NCBI GenBank assembly: GCA_036852015.1
Contig: JAANDG010000189.1
Location: 1 to 64,000 of the forward strand
Reading direction: 5' to 3'
Source of the DNA: Pelodera strongyloides
Taxonomy: Eukaryota > Nematoda > Chromadorea > Rhabditida > Rhabditidae
DNA length: 64,000 bases
Shown here: in pieces, positions 35,136-49,800 of the stretch
How positions within the stretch are numbered: position 1 is the first letter of the stretch
How the letters are laid out: every line of letters starts with the position of its first letter
Notes under the pieces: model-generated
What the model saw: the letters and a program-made list of their open reading frames with translations, nothing else
Told to the model about the DNA's origin: nothing
Database searches by the model: none
Position numbers and translations under genes: made by a program

Positions 35136-37379
35136 TAATGATAATGGTTCGATAATTACTACTACTAGGCTCTCGGGACAATGGCAAGGGTATACTACAT
35201 CAACGCAATTCTTAGGCCAACAGAGACGTAAAGAATATAAATTATAGCAAGAAAAGCGGATAATACTATAAACTTAATGAGGTCAAAAAATATATAAACT
35301 TGTGGAGAGTCCTATATATCCGTATAATTAAATACAAAAGTACAATCTTCAAGGGCCGTAAAGTGACTTCAGTTCTAATTAGTGAGATATGAACTCGGAA
35401 CTCGGACAATATATAAAAATATTTTTGGAAGTTATTGAAGCGTAATACACCTACAATAACTTACTTGTAATGATAATAAAAAAAACTTGCACTACATATA
35501 CAGACAGTCGTTTTTTCCACTAGCAAACCTCCTAAGGAGGGAAAGCAGAAGGAGAAGCCTTCACCAGGGAAAACCTGACCGTTCGTATTCGTGTGATTGC
35601 CGTGCACAACTCAGTTCGTCCACATTCATGAGTTATCGACTGGCCGGGGCAGATTCCGGCTCCTGCATGCGGTCATTGTCCCTTTTGGTTAGAAGAGCAT
35701 ATCGTAGTGACCTTGTCCCTGAAATATTAGAAATTAATACAACAGTGTAGAGTGTAAATGTAGACTGCATGGTGTACTTCCATCCCTAATCAATTCACAT
35801 CCAAAATATTAATCTTATTCATGTAACTACAAGTAAAACAACGGTGCAATTATTTGTGTGTGGTGATTATTTACACACTTGCAGCACTCCCCAAATCTAA
35901 ATATCTTACCTGCGCGTGTGCTGACAGTGCGGTTAACCAGAGGGTCAGGGGGTGTCGTATTGTGGTATAGAAACAAGTTCCTTAATACAGCCATTCAGGT
36001 GACGGCGGACCTGAAGTTATATGTAATAAACATAGAACGGGTACGGGTAGAGGTGCTTCACAAATTTTTTATATGGAAATTAGGAAATCAATATACCTGA
36101 TGTTTGAATTCCATCCAGTAGGGCGGGAAAAGTTTGCGTAAAATACCGAGGTACTTGCAATTCGAACCAAATCAGAGAAGGTGTCCTCGTGGTTGGTTTG
36201 CTGGAACAGTAGTACTTTAAATATTAACACGCGAAATAAAGTATGGAAATTGGAGTACGGGATGGAACAAACAGAATTTTTTTTTCCTTTTTTAGAATCC
36301 TCGCCATATTGCAACGTTAGTGATAAAAAACGCTGTTCATAGCGGTCACCAATCCAACGATGTCGATGTCTAAACGGAACATCGGTACGCGATACAATTG
36401 AAACGCAATAAGAGCACAGTGTACATGTATATTGTATAGTGCAATGGCGAGCAAACGAACCGTTTTAAAATAAGTCAGTAAAACGCCACCGAATATGTCT
36501 TTATAGTCCCCTTCCCAGGCTTAGCTAAACAGACTAAACAGAGACACTAAGCACAATTTAAAGGATAGAATGTTATAAAGCAATTTAGCTAGTAGTAAAT
36601 ACGTAAAAAAATCAAGGTGTTAAATTCGTTACGGGACAAATAACTGCGAATAACTACGAAACTGACCGCGAGCTTTGCATGCGTGTGAGAAGATTTTACT
36701 AGAAGTTGGTTGTTGGTCGCCATCCAGCTTGGCAGCAAACGTCCACCAATAAAAATTGCGATCTAAAAAGCCAATTTGAACATCACGTTTTAAGTAATAT
36801 GAAAGTATTCGTTATGCGAATGTATATAGCATGCATTGCACGAATCTAAAGTAGAGAGACAGATCATAGACACAGCGTTGCTACATGATAAAACACTACC
36901 CAAAAGCAAGCTATCGTGCCCAAAGACTCGGCGTGAGAAGGCAAATGAGTCCTGAAAGTACACAGAATAACCAAGAACATTACAACATACGTCTACAATT
37001 GCATAGAAAAAAACTAACTCACTATAGCGGACGAGCTAAAACGCGTTGGAACAGCCTGCTCTTCAGTGCAGCCGATCACGTCCAGCATCGATAACATTGA
37101 ACCTTAAAATAGTTCACTTGGAACACTATACGAGCAAACAACGCATCGTTTGACAATATAAATGTTTCCAAAAGAAGTAAACTTACGTAACGGGTGTGGA
37201 ATGGTTGGAGAGGGGCGTAGCAAGTAGCTGCCAAGAACGTACAAACTCTAAATCAAACAGCCTTCACAACGAAACATGACAGAGAAAATAACAACAATAG
37301 AGAGAAAAAACATGAAACTTCGAAAAGTTCCAAAAAATTTTCTAAGTTTAATTTGAGCTTCCCGCCCTTTGCATTTTTC

Positions 37380-37527
37380 AAAATATAGCAATGCACGTTT
37401 AATGCACGGTTCTGCGGCATTCCCGCCGTGATTACAGTAATCCCGTTAGGCGGACACTGCGGCGAAGCGGTAGGCATTCCCGCCTGAGGTCCAGATTGTC
37501 CGCGATCCTGCCTGGGGTCCAGCCGAG
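37380..37527. repeat. GC-rich interspersed repeat, right copy (inverted)
   Basis: Ends with TCCGCGATCCTGCCTGGGGT followed by CCAGCCGAG, the reverse complement of the 34430 copy with few changes. Interior motifs GGCATTCCCGCC appear twice. The two copies form an inverted pair about 3 kb apart. Confidence 0.6.
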
Positions 37528-37881
37528 AATATTTACTGAATTCAAAACTAGTCAGACACGCAGGGTATTTTTTCCTTTTTTTTTCATAAAATCGGATGCG
37601 TTCTTATCTTTTTTGTTAGATGTGTTCAAACCAAGAGTTTATTATCCAAATAACTCAAAATGTACCCAATAAGCAGACCATTGTTTTATCCCAGCCTTGT
37701 TTCACGTATGCAGGAGAACTTTTACTCAAACTCTCTGATAGCAACCATGTTGTTCTCAAACTTTATTTTCCATCGTTCCAATATTTCGTCGAGTTATTGT
37801 GCTGTATTTTCAGGTACACTTTCTCCTTTGCTATACATTTTGCCACACATTTTTGTAAAAGTTGGATGCAATAAAACTGAA

Positions 37882-40800
37882 ATGTCGGTGCATTCATCGG
37901 GCGAAAGTAATAGTACCTCTTCTTTTGATGAAGATGGGGATGTGAGATGTGGTACAAGTGACAGCAACAATGCAACACCAATGCGGTGTAGTGTCTACAA
38001 AACATTTCCCAGAAAGCCGGATCCACTACATAACCTTTCACAAAAAGGACCTATTAAGAAGAAAAAATTGGAGGTGGGTGGAGGTTCCACGTTATTCTGT
38101 ATCCTTTTTCATTACAGCATTTTGCTGTTTAGTTCCTTACCATTCATTGAAGTATGTTTTTAGTCATATTATTGGAATCGTGTTTCTAATGATTTATCAC
38201 TACAGGGTGTATGCTGGTTGCGTTTGGTATATGGAGAGGGAGCTACTGCGCCGTTTGGAACAATTTCCTCGAGGTAAGATTTCAGATTCATAACATCTTG
38301 TTTCTCTAACTTTTTATATATTCTTTTTTTTTCGCTCGGGCATATCTAGCACACAGCAATGTTCTATGTTCTGTCTAATACGTATTACGTACACCAATTT
38401 TTCGGCCAGCGCGCCGGCTCCTACCCTATGCGTGTTTACAATCCTAATTCCTAATAAACTTAGGACTATTAATTACCGTTTTGCATATTTCGCGAACAAT
38501 CATTATATCATTTTGCAATTTTTATTATTGTTAAAGGTTCCTTCAAAAAAGCCTTGGGGTTGTTTGTTGGCTACTGCGTTGGTTGAGCCTTGAACCAAAT
38601 AAGGGGTTCTCGATGTTGTGAAAACAATGTCTGACCCTCTCGAACAATTCTCTTTCTTACCTTTCTCTGCTCATGTTCTCTTTGAAGGTCGTCGCGCGCG
38701 GTGCTTCGCGCTCGTGCAGGCTCGGCCGCATGGAGAAAGTTCACCACGGACCTGGGGGCGGTACCCGAGAAGGGAGCGACGCGCGATCGCCGCGACCGTA
38801 CTTCACTGACCGCGCCTTACCCCGCTCCTTCCCGCGAATCCGATCTGTCTCTTTCTGCCGCAGCTCTGGCTCCCGAGGGCTGCTGCTTAAGTCCGACACC
38901 AACAATTACCATGACGGCTGGAGTGGAGCGCAGGCCAATTGCCCTCGGAATCCGAACCAATGGAGATAATTCGATTGATAATCAGGTGCGTAATTTGTTG
39001 AATTGTTATGTCATTTTTTCGCTGAAACTGAAGGTGTCACAATACAATTTCTACTTTATTAGTGAATGTTTACAGCATGCAGTTGATGCGGTCTCTCCTT
39101 TTGTCTCAATGAGAAAATACGCGCGTTTGTTACCTCCCAAATATTTTGTACTACCTTACCTTAAAGGGATTATTTATGTAAGGATTTTATTTATTTTGTA
39201 TGTGTTTGCAACATGTGTGGGTTGGCTATATTGGCTTCATAGGCTGGTAATTTAATTTGCTAACGAAAGGTCGAGAAGTCTTTTTTTTAACTGCGTTGTT
39301 ACTGTCAACTTGATATAGTCCCAACCATTTTATGACTTTTTGCTTTTTGCCGAATATATTTTTAATATAACGTGTCCTTATGTCAGTTAAATTGTGAACC
39401 TTCTAACAGTTCCCGAGCACTTTTTTTGTCCTTGATGATGCTGATAATCATCGTGTGCCTTTGTTGGACAGAATTGATTAGAATTTCGATTTTCTCTTAA
39501 AATCAGTATGAGCGTAACCGTTTCGCAAAATAGTAAATAATTATCACGATGGGTGTATTTATTTACAGGAACTGAGCGTACTTCTCATTCTCACTAACAC
39601 TTTGGATAGATTTCTTCTCTCTGTTTATTCTGCTGGGTGCGGGCTTGTTGACTATTTGACGAATAGCTAGCGTAACTGTATTGTATAATAATATGTAATA
39701 TGTTTTCCTGGGAAGCATTTGGTCATTTTGCTCAAAATTACCCTGAATAGGAGATATAACTTAATCTTTAGTGATTTAATTAGTGGTGGATTGGTTGATT
39801 CAAACATCATCTTTGATCTTTCTGCCCAGTTACTAGGAACCTGACAACTGACCCTCCACCTAACACACTTTATCCTGTACGGCTGTATGTTGTGACTTGT
39901 TTCTTTGGCTCATTTTTGGATTTCGACCCTTGAATTTTTCCAAAGGTTGGTGCGTTATTAGAGCACTTGACCAGTTCACTATTATCCAGGTTAAGGGACT
40001 TCTTGCTCGAGGGCGAGGGAATCATAGGGCGGTGTTGTCAAAGTATGTGAAATGGACAAAAAGACATGCTGGGCAGAGAGTGTGAGAGCTGAGAGGAAAG
40101 CAGGAAAGATGCAATCTGGGTGACCCCTATTTCGAGGTCGTCCATTTTCTTAGCACACGGACAACCATTCCCAAATAACTAGGAACACATAAAATATTGT
40201 CGACAAACTTGTAAAGTGTATTCTGCGATTTGGGATTTAGTATATTTATTGGGCTGAAATTGTTTCATTGCTATCCGTAGGAAGAAGTGGAGTAAGGGAA
40301 CATATTCCACATTAAAGAATATCTGAGTCTGGTCTATCTTTCTATTTAACTTTTGTACATTGGATTTCCGTAATATACTGTGATTTTCTGCACGTCAATT
40401 AACTAAACTAAACTATAATTGGTGAGTGTGGGACTTAGCGCCAGTCGCGAATCGTTTGTATCGGCTGCCCCGTTCTCTGGGAGAGTGTGCCCAAGATTAC
40501 CTAGACCGGGAAGGAGTTGGTCGTAGTACTGACCGCTCACGGGAAGAATACACAAACAAACCGGGCCAACCACATAAATAGTTTGGTATGGTGGGGGGCC
40601 AATTGATGGACTCAAGGCCTCATTCAATACAGAATAGGGGAGTATCGGGTTTGATGAGACACACCAAGGGAATGTAATTTTGATTGATGGGTTTGTACAT
40701 TGGTTGGTTGAAATCTCGTTAGTATCTATAAACTAAGTGTACATTGGCACTTCACCTAGACCTAGACGTAAAGTTTGGCAACGCACCTAAACACCTAAAC

Positions 40801-43800
40801 TAAACCGCATCTAAAGTCTGTGAAGTCAGTAAAAGTAAATGGCACATAATGGAACCATACAATGATACAGTACAGTACATGATAACGGGGTTGTTTTAGA
40901 AACCACGTGTCATATCCGTTTAAACCTAATCATTTCTTTATTTTGCAGGGTTCTGATGGTGCCCGCGTAGAGACAATAGGCATCTCCGACGGGCAGACGA
41001 GGACCGTACTCCCATACAATGAGGAATCGAACCTGGAAGCCATGTTGCTTCAGCTGGAGCATTTGTCTGGGCCCGGTGCACTTTTGATCTGCAGAGGTGA
41101 AACGGAATTGAGACAGGTGATCTACAATCCTATGTTTTCCTCCTATTTATTTTACAATTTTGTTTGTTCTTGCGTTCTGCTGTTTTGTATTAGTTTTTTT
41201 TAAAATTGTTGTATTTATTTTTATCATAATCAAGACTTACAAAGTTAGTAAATTGTACCGATGGAATTTTGGGTAGATCGATTCAGTTTTATGTATTTTT
41301 TTCATTCTTAACCTAATATCGAAATTGAAATTGATTGACCAAGTCAGGGGGACCGGGGGACTCAAATTTGTTTGTCCAATTTGACCCATGGTTCTATAGG
41401 TGCTGCACCCACTGTGTGTCCGCGAGAATGTGATCCCCGGGCCGATGTTCTTTGAGTTTATAAATATGTCAAAGATTGATGGGACTCCGTTGCCGGATGC
41501 TTTGGAACTTGAATTGTTGTCATTACTCGAAAGATTCTCCAATTGCACTGAAGGTCAGTTTTATTATTATTATTATTACTTTTATTTCGCTTTTTCGCTA
41601 TAGCCGTATTATAGTGTTTATTATTAGGATGTTTGTTTTCCTTTTCTTTTTATCTCATTGTTTCTGTATTTCTGGCTCCTAGCTCCTACTTCATACTTCG
41701 GCTCATTTCCTTTTCCTCCTGACCCGGAGACGCATTGTTTGCAATTTTCATCTTCATTTTCCGAGGAGTCATGGGATGAATATTATATTAAGTTCCGTTT
41801 TTGGAATCATTGATAGTTGACAGCAACACGCACAAAAGAATCAGAGTCGGGTTTATTTCGTATCATGCGCACTGTCGTCCTTGTGTTTTCCGTTTTCCAT
41901 TGTTGTGCGGTGGCTTGCGGTTTGTAAAACCTGGTGCTGGTAGATGGCAGGTTTCCTAGAATTTCCCTTTCCCTTTTCGTTTTCTTTCCATTTATGGGAA
42001 CATTATACTTTTCAATGAGGTCATTTCAACAGTTCAGGTGTTCAAGACGTCTGTTCGATCGATCTTTCAAATAGAACATATGCAAATCAAATCAGTAGAA
42101 TACTAGCATCTGAATTTTATGGAGATGTAAGCGGTAAGGCCCTAAAAGTTTGCATCAGTGGTTCTCCAACAAAAATGATGAAATGTAGCGTTGCTACCTA
42201 CGGTTGATAATTGAGCATTTAGATAGTTGTTTGATTATCGTGTTAGCGGAATTTTCCGAATAAATAGAAGTTCCAAAGTTCCAATTATACTTTCCTTGTC
42301 ATTTCTTGGGAATTGGGTTTTTTCCCTATCGATAGTCGTTTTCGTGTATAAAGAGAGAAAGAGAGAGGTCTCTAGTATGATCACTTGTCTAGCACAACAA
42401 TGGCCTACCTCGCCTCCTACCAGTCCGCTTTGTATTCGTTCGTTCTCGCCAGCGGTCGGCCTTGCCACCCCTTTTTTGTGGTTGGCCGGAGGGTCGGGAA
42501 AGGGGGTGTTTCTCTCTTTGAGTCGAGATCGTCTAATGGTTCAACACCGTAATTAACTATTAACAAGAATTCATCCCCGACCTTGTTAGCGTCCTGCGGT
42601 GAAGTCCACTAGGGAATGGGATGGGGAGGATGCTACTGTAAGCGTAAGACATAATGAGGGACAGAGGAAATAACTACTGAGCTATAGTTTGGGTTGGGTC
42701 TGGTGAATCTTTGTTTTCTTCGTAAGTAAATAGTTTCACTCTGTTTCGGTTGTTGCTTTTGCATTGTTTCTCTCTCCGATTTCCGATTTGAGTTTTCGAC
42801 CCTTTGCGCATCGTGTCGTGTGACGTTTTTGCATTGTCCACAATGGGAACGGAACGGAAGAGAACGATGCATTTTTTTCGTTGTTCTAACAATAAGGAAC
42901 CAGCGTTTGTTTGTTGGTTGTAAATCATATTCATTAATTCCCTGATCGAGTGGATATTTTATTATCTAATTGTGGAATCTTTCCGCGTGTTGCTTAGTTG
43001 GAAGGGAATGGGGACATGTGGATGTAGATAGAAGAAATTGTCGATGACCGATATTGATTCGGAATCCATGGGAAGATTACGGTGTTTTTTGGGATATTTA
43101 CGGGTTTTTTGTTTTTTAATTTGGGGATTTAGTTGGGCATTGGAGTTGACTTTGCGAATGCGAAATTGACATGCATGTGATTGATATTGAGCAGTGAATT
43201 GGTGCTTTTGCATGGCTGTCGCTGTAGAAACACACCGTTATTGCGCAGGGGGTCATTTTTAAGTGAGGCTGACAATGAGGCGAAGCACAGTATACAGTGT
43301 TTGCGACAATAAGTATGAGCCTTACCTTATAGAGCATTTCATGATTTGATTGTTCTGCTGCTTCGTGTGTGGTCGTTGATCAATAATATAAGTATCTGAG
43401 AGTCTGAGATCCATCTCGGAACGGTCAGTGACCTTGCCGTATCTTTCTCTTATCTCTCTCCCTCTCTCTCTCACTCTTGACTGACATCGATGCGCTCGTT
43501 TTTATATCGAACAGGTAGAACGAAGTGGACAAGACTGACGAAAAAATCCCTTACAATTAGAAGGGGAAGAAAGAACAAAGTATCCTTTTGTAAATCTTCA
43601 TGATCTGTTATTGGTTATGAACTATAATCCGGTGTTTCGGAATCTACGAAAGTGCAGAGGGAAAGCCTTGTAGAACAATTGGGTCAGCTAAGGTCCCCGA
43701 TGGCCAAACTGCTTGGGAAACCAATGTTATTGTCGGCACTACGCGATTCATATTCATTCAATCCTTTATCCTTTCTTTTTTTAGATCAACTCATCGCCGC

Positions 43801-46800
43801 AACCGAGAAGATTACGGTCGGAGCGGAACAAGGAGTTTGGTTGGTATTTTACCTTTTTGCTTTTAATTTATATGTAAATGTATCATGCAGCTTTGAGGTT
43901 TCCGCGGTTTTCTGTAAAACAAATTCGATCGATTTGGTTCTTATGTACCTAGCCTGTATTCGTGTACTTTACTTTCCTTTCCGTTATGTACTTTACATGG
44001 CCGCGTAGAGTTTGTTTTTTTGTTCAATCGCCACAAGCATCTTTTGTAGGCCAGGCACCACCTTCCACCCCCTTTCCACAGTTCTAATGCTAACAAATAG
44101 TGCTGGGAGGTGTCTCACGGTCTCACTTAAGGACCAGATGACGAACCTTTTTTTCTAAAGGAGTAAAGTAGAGGGAAGAGTGGGGTGGGGAGCGCTTTCA
44201 CCAATCTTCGCTGGATATTTCTGTGAAATTGAGGGATAAAATGTACCATATTTGGTTACAACGTATGTTAGTGAGTCGTCAAGTTGGGAGTAAAGGGGTG
44301 TAGTTGTGCTTATTCGAATTTGAACAAATAGTTTTGTGTAAAAGTGTCAATCAGTTCTATGTTATGGGAATTTGGCCTAGTTCATCGTGGCGCAGGGCAG
44401 GTTCTAATGAACATTTTTTAGTTTTTTTTTGCATACTTACATATTATTTCAGCTCCAAGGACGAGCATATTGAAGGTGAAGTAGTGGTGCGGGCCCGAGG
44501 TCTCCCCTGGCAGGCCAGTGACAATCATGTGGCACAATTCTTTGCTGGTCTCAATATTGCGCCGTGAGTTCTGAGCATGGTTGTAGTTTGTAGTTAGTGT
44601 TTTCTTAGTTGATGTGTGTGCGTTATTTCATTAAACTGTTGTATTCGGAAGAACCTTGTCCCTGATGGGTAGCCTTATGTTAGAACGTCGTTGTCACAGG
44701 TGACAGACGCTACCTAGTTTTATTCGTTAGGTATTTTGAAATAATTTTACTAACGCCAACTTACCCTTGTTTTCTCCTTTTTTTACTTTCCCTCTTTTTT
44801 CTTTTCTTTTTTTGTTAAAGCAAGATTTCCATTGTTTCAGTGCCGGTGTCGCCCTGTGTCTTTCTTCTGAAGGCAGACGCAATGGTGAGGCGTTGGTTCG
44901 ATTCACCACTCCGGAGATGAGAGTTTTGGCACTCAAAAGACACAGACACTTTTTGTTATCCAGGTAACATATCACCTCTATCAATACTTCTTCGTCTCTT
45001 TTCTCTCTCTCCCTCGTTCTCTTTCTCTCTATTTCTCTAGCGATATTTTATATTTTAAGCTCGTTTGGTTTATTGATCTGATCTGTTTGCCTTTCTCCAT
45101 GGAAACAAACAAAAAATAGTATGATATGGGGTGACGTGCTTCATAGCAGTGGTAAGAATTCAACCATTTGCTATGGTTTTTGGGAATTATAAGTTGTTAA
45201 ATCAGTAAATCGGTGACCTTCCCATGTTGTGCTTAATCGATATCTCTGCTCTCTGATATCTTTGATATCATCTTTTTTTTTCTGGCCTGTGGTCCTGTGA
45301 CTTGGCTTGTCAACCGTAGTGTTTGTTTAACTGGGTTTGATTTTGATTGAAAGATCTAAGTTCCCACACTTCTTGGGTTCTCTGTTCTCTTAGAAGATTT
45401 TCTGATCAGATCCAGATCTTGAGAATGTTAAAAGACACGCACTTTTTTTTTATCGAAACATTTTCTCCGCTTCTTTTTTGCTTTATTTTACTGTAGATTT
45501 GTTCATGTAGATCTCTGAGAGGTAGATGTGTGAGCTCAGTGAGCTGTGAGGCTGTGAGCATAGAAGAATATTATATTGCATTTTTCATTTTTACATTCAG
45601 GTACATCGAAGTCTACCGTGCCTCCGGTGAAGAATTTTTACAAGTCGCTGCAGGTATGCTTTATTTCTTTATTTTTAACTTTTCAAGTTTGTTTTTCTTT
45701 TGTTTTTCAATTTTGGGCGTATGATTCAGCCATGTCTTTGCCCTTATATTATTCGTTACCCCTTGAGCTTGTGGTGTTAACCAGTGATCGTGGTTTTTTT
45801 CTGTGAAGCCCGCGTGAGGCTCAGAAGTCATAATTGCCTATAACGATTGATTATTATGCGAGTATTAAGCGTGACGTCATCAAATTTGAATTCAAATGAG
45901 TTGTTATTTGTTATCACCATTGAAAGGTTGATTAAGATTTATCAACTCTCAAGTTTTACGGTTTATGGGTATTTTTTGTCGTAAGCATGAGTTCAAACAT
46001 TATACGATTCTTTAACTTTTAACAGGGTTTCATTTATTTCCATTCAAATAAGATGTGCATAATTGTAAAAGCGATATTATTTGTCTTGTCGGGTACATTA
46101 TGTCTAATAGAACGGATGCTATACTGCGCTTGTTCTGTTTTGTACTCTCCAACAGTAAATAGCCGTTCAGCTTCGCCCTCCGTTCGGCCTGTCATTTAAT
46201 AAGCACCTTATCACTTATCAGCTGTCTATTGACTGATTCGTCCAGATTTGTAATCAGTGCCTAATGGAATTATACGTAACCCTTTCAGTACATATTGCTC
46301 CCTTATGGTCACTCTTGTTTATTTTCTTAAGTGTCGTTTTCAAGTCCGAGTTAGTGCGTGCAACGCAGTTAGACATACTACGGTATGACGCTAATTGTTT
46401 GTGATATTTTATTGCGTTTTTTATTTGCGAACCCCAAACCCACCCAATTAAATGTGGTTTTCCTAGGAAAATTTTAGTGTATTCTTGTTGTTTGAATAAT
46501 AGAATAATTGGGTCATTGTATTTGAATAATTGAGTCCTTACGAAACAAGGGAATGTAGGATTTTAGGTATTCTATTCGTCGCGTATATCTTTATTTGGGC
46601 TTGAGGAACCGTTTCTTCGTAACGATTAACTATAGTATATGTGGAATTTTTTACCGGGTAGTTGACCCATACATAGGTAGTACCTGTCACGCATTATCAC
46701 TAATCGCAATCAATATTACCTTGTTAGGTAACAAATAACAAAACAACCGACAAGTTTTTTGATACGAAAACAAAAACACGCTATTATCACTTCACTACTT

Positions 46801-49800
46801 GCGTAGGTTAGCTAGGCTGTGATCTAATATTGAGTGCGTTGTTCGATTTGCCGGATATTAAATGATAAATCTTATTTCTCAGCTTTACCTTCTACAGGTA
46901 TTCATTTACGATATGTTGCTTCTCAATTTAGCCAGGTGTGTGTGTGGTGTGGGTTTTGGGTGCGTGGGTTTTGGGTGTGTGTGGGGGTATATGTCTGTAT
47001 GAATATGAAAATATGTGAATTGAAGTATGGATACGATATATAATATGGATATTCATCTCTCCGGATGTCTTTCTCTCCATTTCACTTTCTATTTGATATT
47101 TGGTGGATATTTGTGCAGGCAGTAGTCACTCATTCCCATTGTGTATTTATCTATCAGAATACAGGATGTTTGCCCCATTTTATGTCTGCCATCCAACCCC
47201 CCAACCACCTACTCAACATTTGGTTGTTTCAGATTAAATTTCAAATTTTCAGTATTTCACCGAGTCTGATAAATCACTGTATTCCCGATATTCGTATTCG
47301 GTTTAGTATAAATTCTAAAAAAAATTCCCTGGCTTGCCTCAGCGCTTCAACTTGCTCAGCAGTTATGCTACTTCTCTTTTTCTTCTTACATTAGGAGTTC
47401 CGGTGGTTACTTCTGTATAAGTTTATAAGAATTGGTATTGGGTGGTTACACAGTCTGTTACTGCTTGAATGGTACTGATCTCCCTGCGTTATCTTTTCTG
47501 GGCTTCTAGGTCTAGGCGTCTAGGACCTTTGTGTGCACGAGCACGGGAATACAGGACTGAACGTAAGACCTTTGACTGGGTGCCGCCGTTGATTGACACA
47601 TTTCATTTAATAAAGGTTTTCGGCTTCTCTTTAACCACTGTGCTTCAGATTCAGCTTTGTTATCTCTTTTACTTTATTACTAGGTGCGTCTGTGAAGCTT
47701 AAAATGGCGGTTAGTTTAATTGATTCAAATCACCTTTCAAGGATTCGATTTGAATTTGAATGATGTCCCTTTGTTAAATATGTTTGGGATAAGTGAATTG
47801 TGAATATTATATATTTTGATGATATAGATATAGTGTTCCATACATTCCACGTGTCCTTTTTGAATAGGCGAATGAAAGGCTCGTCGTCGGTGGGTTCTAT
47901 TATTCTATTATTCCACTTGACAGCTGTGCTTCTATTGCTGTGTATGTAATAGTTGTGATCGAGCCCCCAATATCGGCTGGATCACCTTTTTGTTAGCTCG
48001 CTCGCCCGCTCGCCTCTCACTCCCCTTATATGCACACCTGTCAGAGGGGAGAATGGCCCACTTCTGAATTCCCATTCCCACTGACAGTGAATGACTGTAT
48101 ACGCACGACTCTAACCCTAACGCATAGACGACGGTAGAGCTTTAGGGCTTGGTCTCCTCTTTTAGGTTAGTCTTAGCTTTGAGCCTAGATGTACGGTAAC
48201 TAGTGTAAGTGTATGGTCTGCGTGCTATGCTAGGCTGTTTGGTGTTTATATTGATGAATACTGACAAAGTCAAAATTGCTATGGTATGTTTAGCCAATTG
48301 AAATATTATCTCCAACCTAGTTACTGATTGCTTTTGATTGTTTTCCTCTACTCTTATTTCCTTTTTTCCATGCAATTGTTTTTTATACGAGTGTTGAACT
48401 ATTAAGCGTTAAACTAGTGACAACTTTCCACGATGAAATTGTTCTAAGGTCTAATGTCATTCTTCCCTAATTCTAATTCCATCTTCTACAACTAGAACTG
48501 ATCTTAGGTTCGGCTCGTTGCCTTTCTTCTTCGGTTGTGATGATGAGATGATTGAGTAAACAAATATAAGGTCGTTTTGGAGGGCGATAAGTGTGCAGGC
48601 AGATTGCATATGCGGAATACCAATATTACGGGGAGCTGATCGGAGACTGTTGACTCTATGAATAGTATGGATTATAGTTCAGAGGCCATATTCACCACTC
48701 CGATTCCCTCGGGGGAAATATTCCCTGGCTGGGGACAGAAAGTAGCATTCTAACATGAGACACGCAGAGAAAAATACGGGGAATTGAATTGTGAATATGG
48801 CCTCAGTATTCCTTTGATGGCTAGGTCAAAATTAAAAATTATAGAAATGAAAAGTATGTAATGATGGCTTTTTTAGCCAGTCGCTCAGGTCGGTTCTGCG
48901 TTTTTTTTTCATTATGTTCGATATTTTGGGTATTTGTCCATAATCCGTAGAAAACATATCCCTGATTTTGTTCAATTCACTTAATTAATTAATTAATTAT
49001 ACCTGATGTAGTTGTTTGTTGTTTAATAAATGAATAGTCTACTTACCGTAAGTAAGTGGTGGTCTGATAAGTCGTTGGAGTAATCCCTGTGACTTTCTAC
49101 TTCTTCCTTATTTCTTATTTTATTACTTGTGAGGGAAAGCCGACTTACGCTTAGCCGTTCTTTTTCCCACGACCACCAATCACTTATGTGTTAATGTGAT
49201 GGGATGAGTCTTAGTTTTTCAGCCCAACTTTTACATTGAACTTTTGAACTTTTTTATTTTTGTAAATTGTTGAGTAAGCAAGTACATGGCAATCAAGTTT
49301 TTGTACCAATTCTACCAAGAGGTTGTGCTTTTGTGGTTTTTTCAGCTTTCTTGTTTGGCACAATTTGGGAGATTGTAGTAGGACCAGGCCTCGGTTTTAG
49401 TGTAATGAATTAAGCAAGGAATTTGGGACTAATTTGATTATTATAACTACAGTATGTAATAGGATTTTTCTGTACTAGGTAGTTTTTAAATGACTTTTGT
49501 GTGACAATGATTGCCCAACATTTTCTCTCCTTCTGCTGTCAGATCGCCGTTTTGTTAGTCACAAGCTGGCTGGCCTTTTGTATTTCTATCCATATATGTA
49601 TGGGTTATATTGCCCCCTTCATACACGCACACCACCACCACCCTATACATCTAGGCAGTCAATAGTCAATGGTATTGGAAAATCAATAGTATTGCCAGAT
49701 TTATTAGAATAATAATAAATGAAAGGATATGAATTGCGTTCACTATTGTTAGATACTTCTGATTGTTAGATACTTAGGCGCCTTGAACTTGAAGACTTGC

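Larger units (their letters stand above)
33881..37813. other. repeat-rich intergenic region
   Basis: No supported gene. It contains the GC-rich repeats at 34430-34610 and 37380-37527, the degenerate minisatellite at 34835-35135 and fragments related to the foldback at 28545. The promoter and upstream untranslated exons of the ESRP gene are probably toward the right end; the best visible acceptor is at 37812 (TGTATTTTCAG). Confidence 0.45.

Noticed and set aside
35487..35750. 87-codon open frame with Arg-rich start
   Set aside because: No splice-supported neighbours and no family resemblance; region is repeat-rich intergenic DNA.
37660..37881. In-frame extension upstream of the ESRP start at 37882
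   Set aside because: That continuous frame is broken between 37660 and 37882 by an acceptor at 37812 and by a short ATG-CAA-TAA just before the chosen ATG. The upstream residues are not protein-like.
38618..38969. Alternative frames over the GC-rich ESRP exon 38688-38985
   Set aside because: Only the frame matching phases at 38273 and 40949 is used; the others are shadows of the GC-rich sequence.
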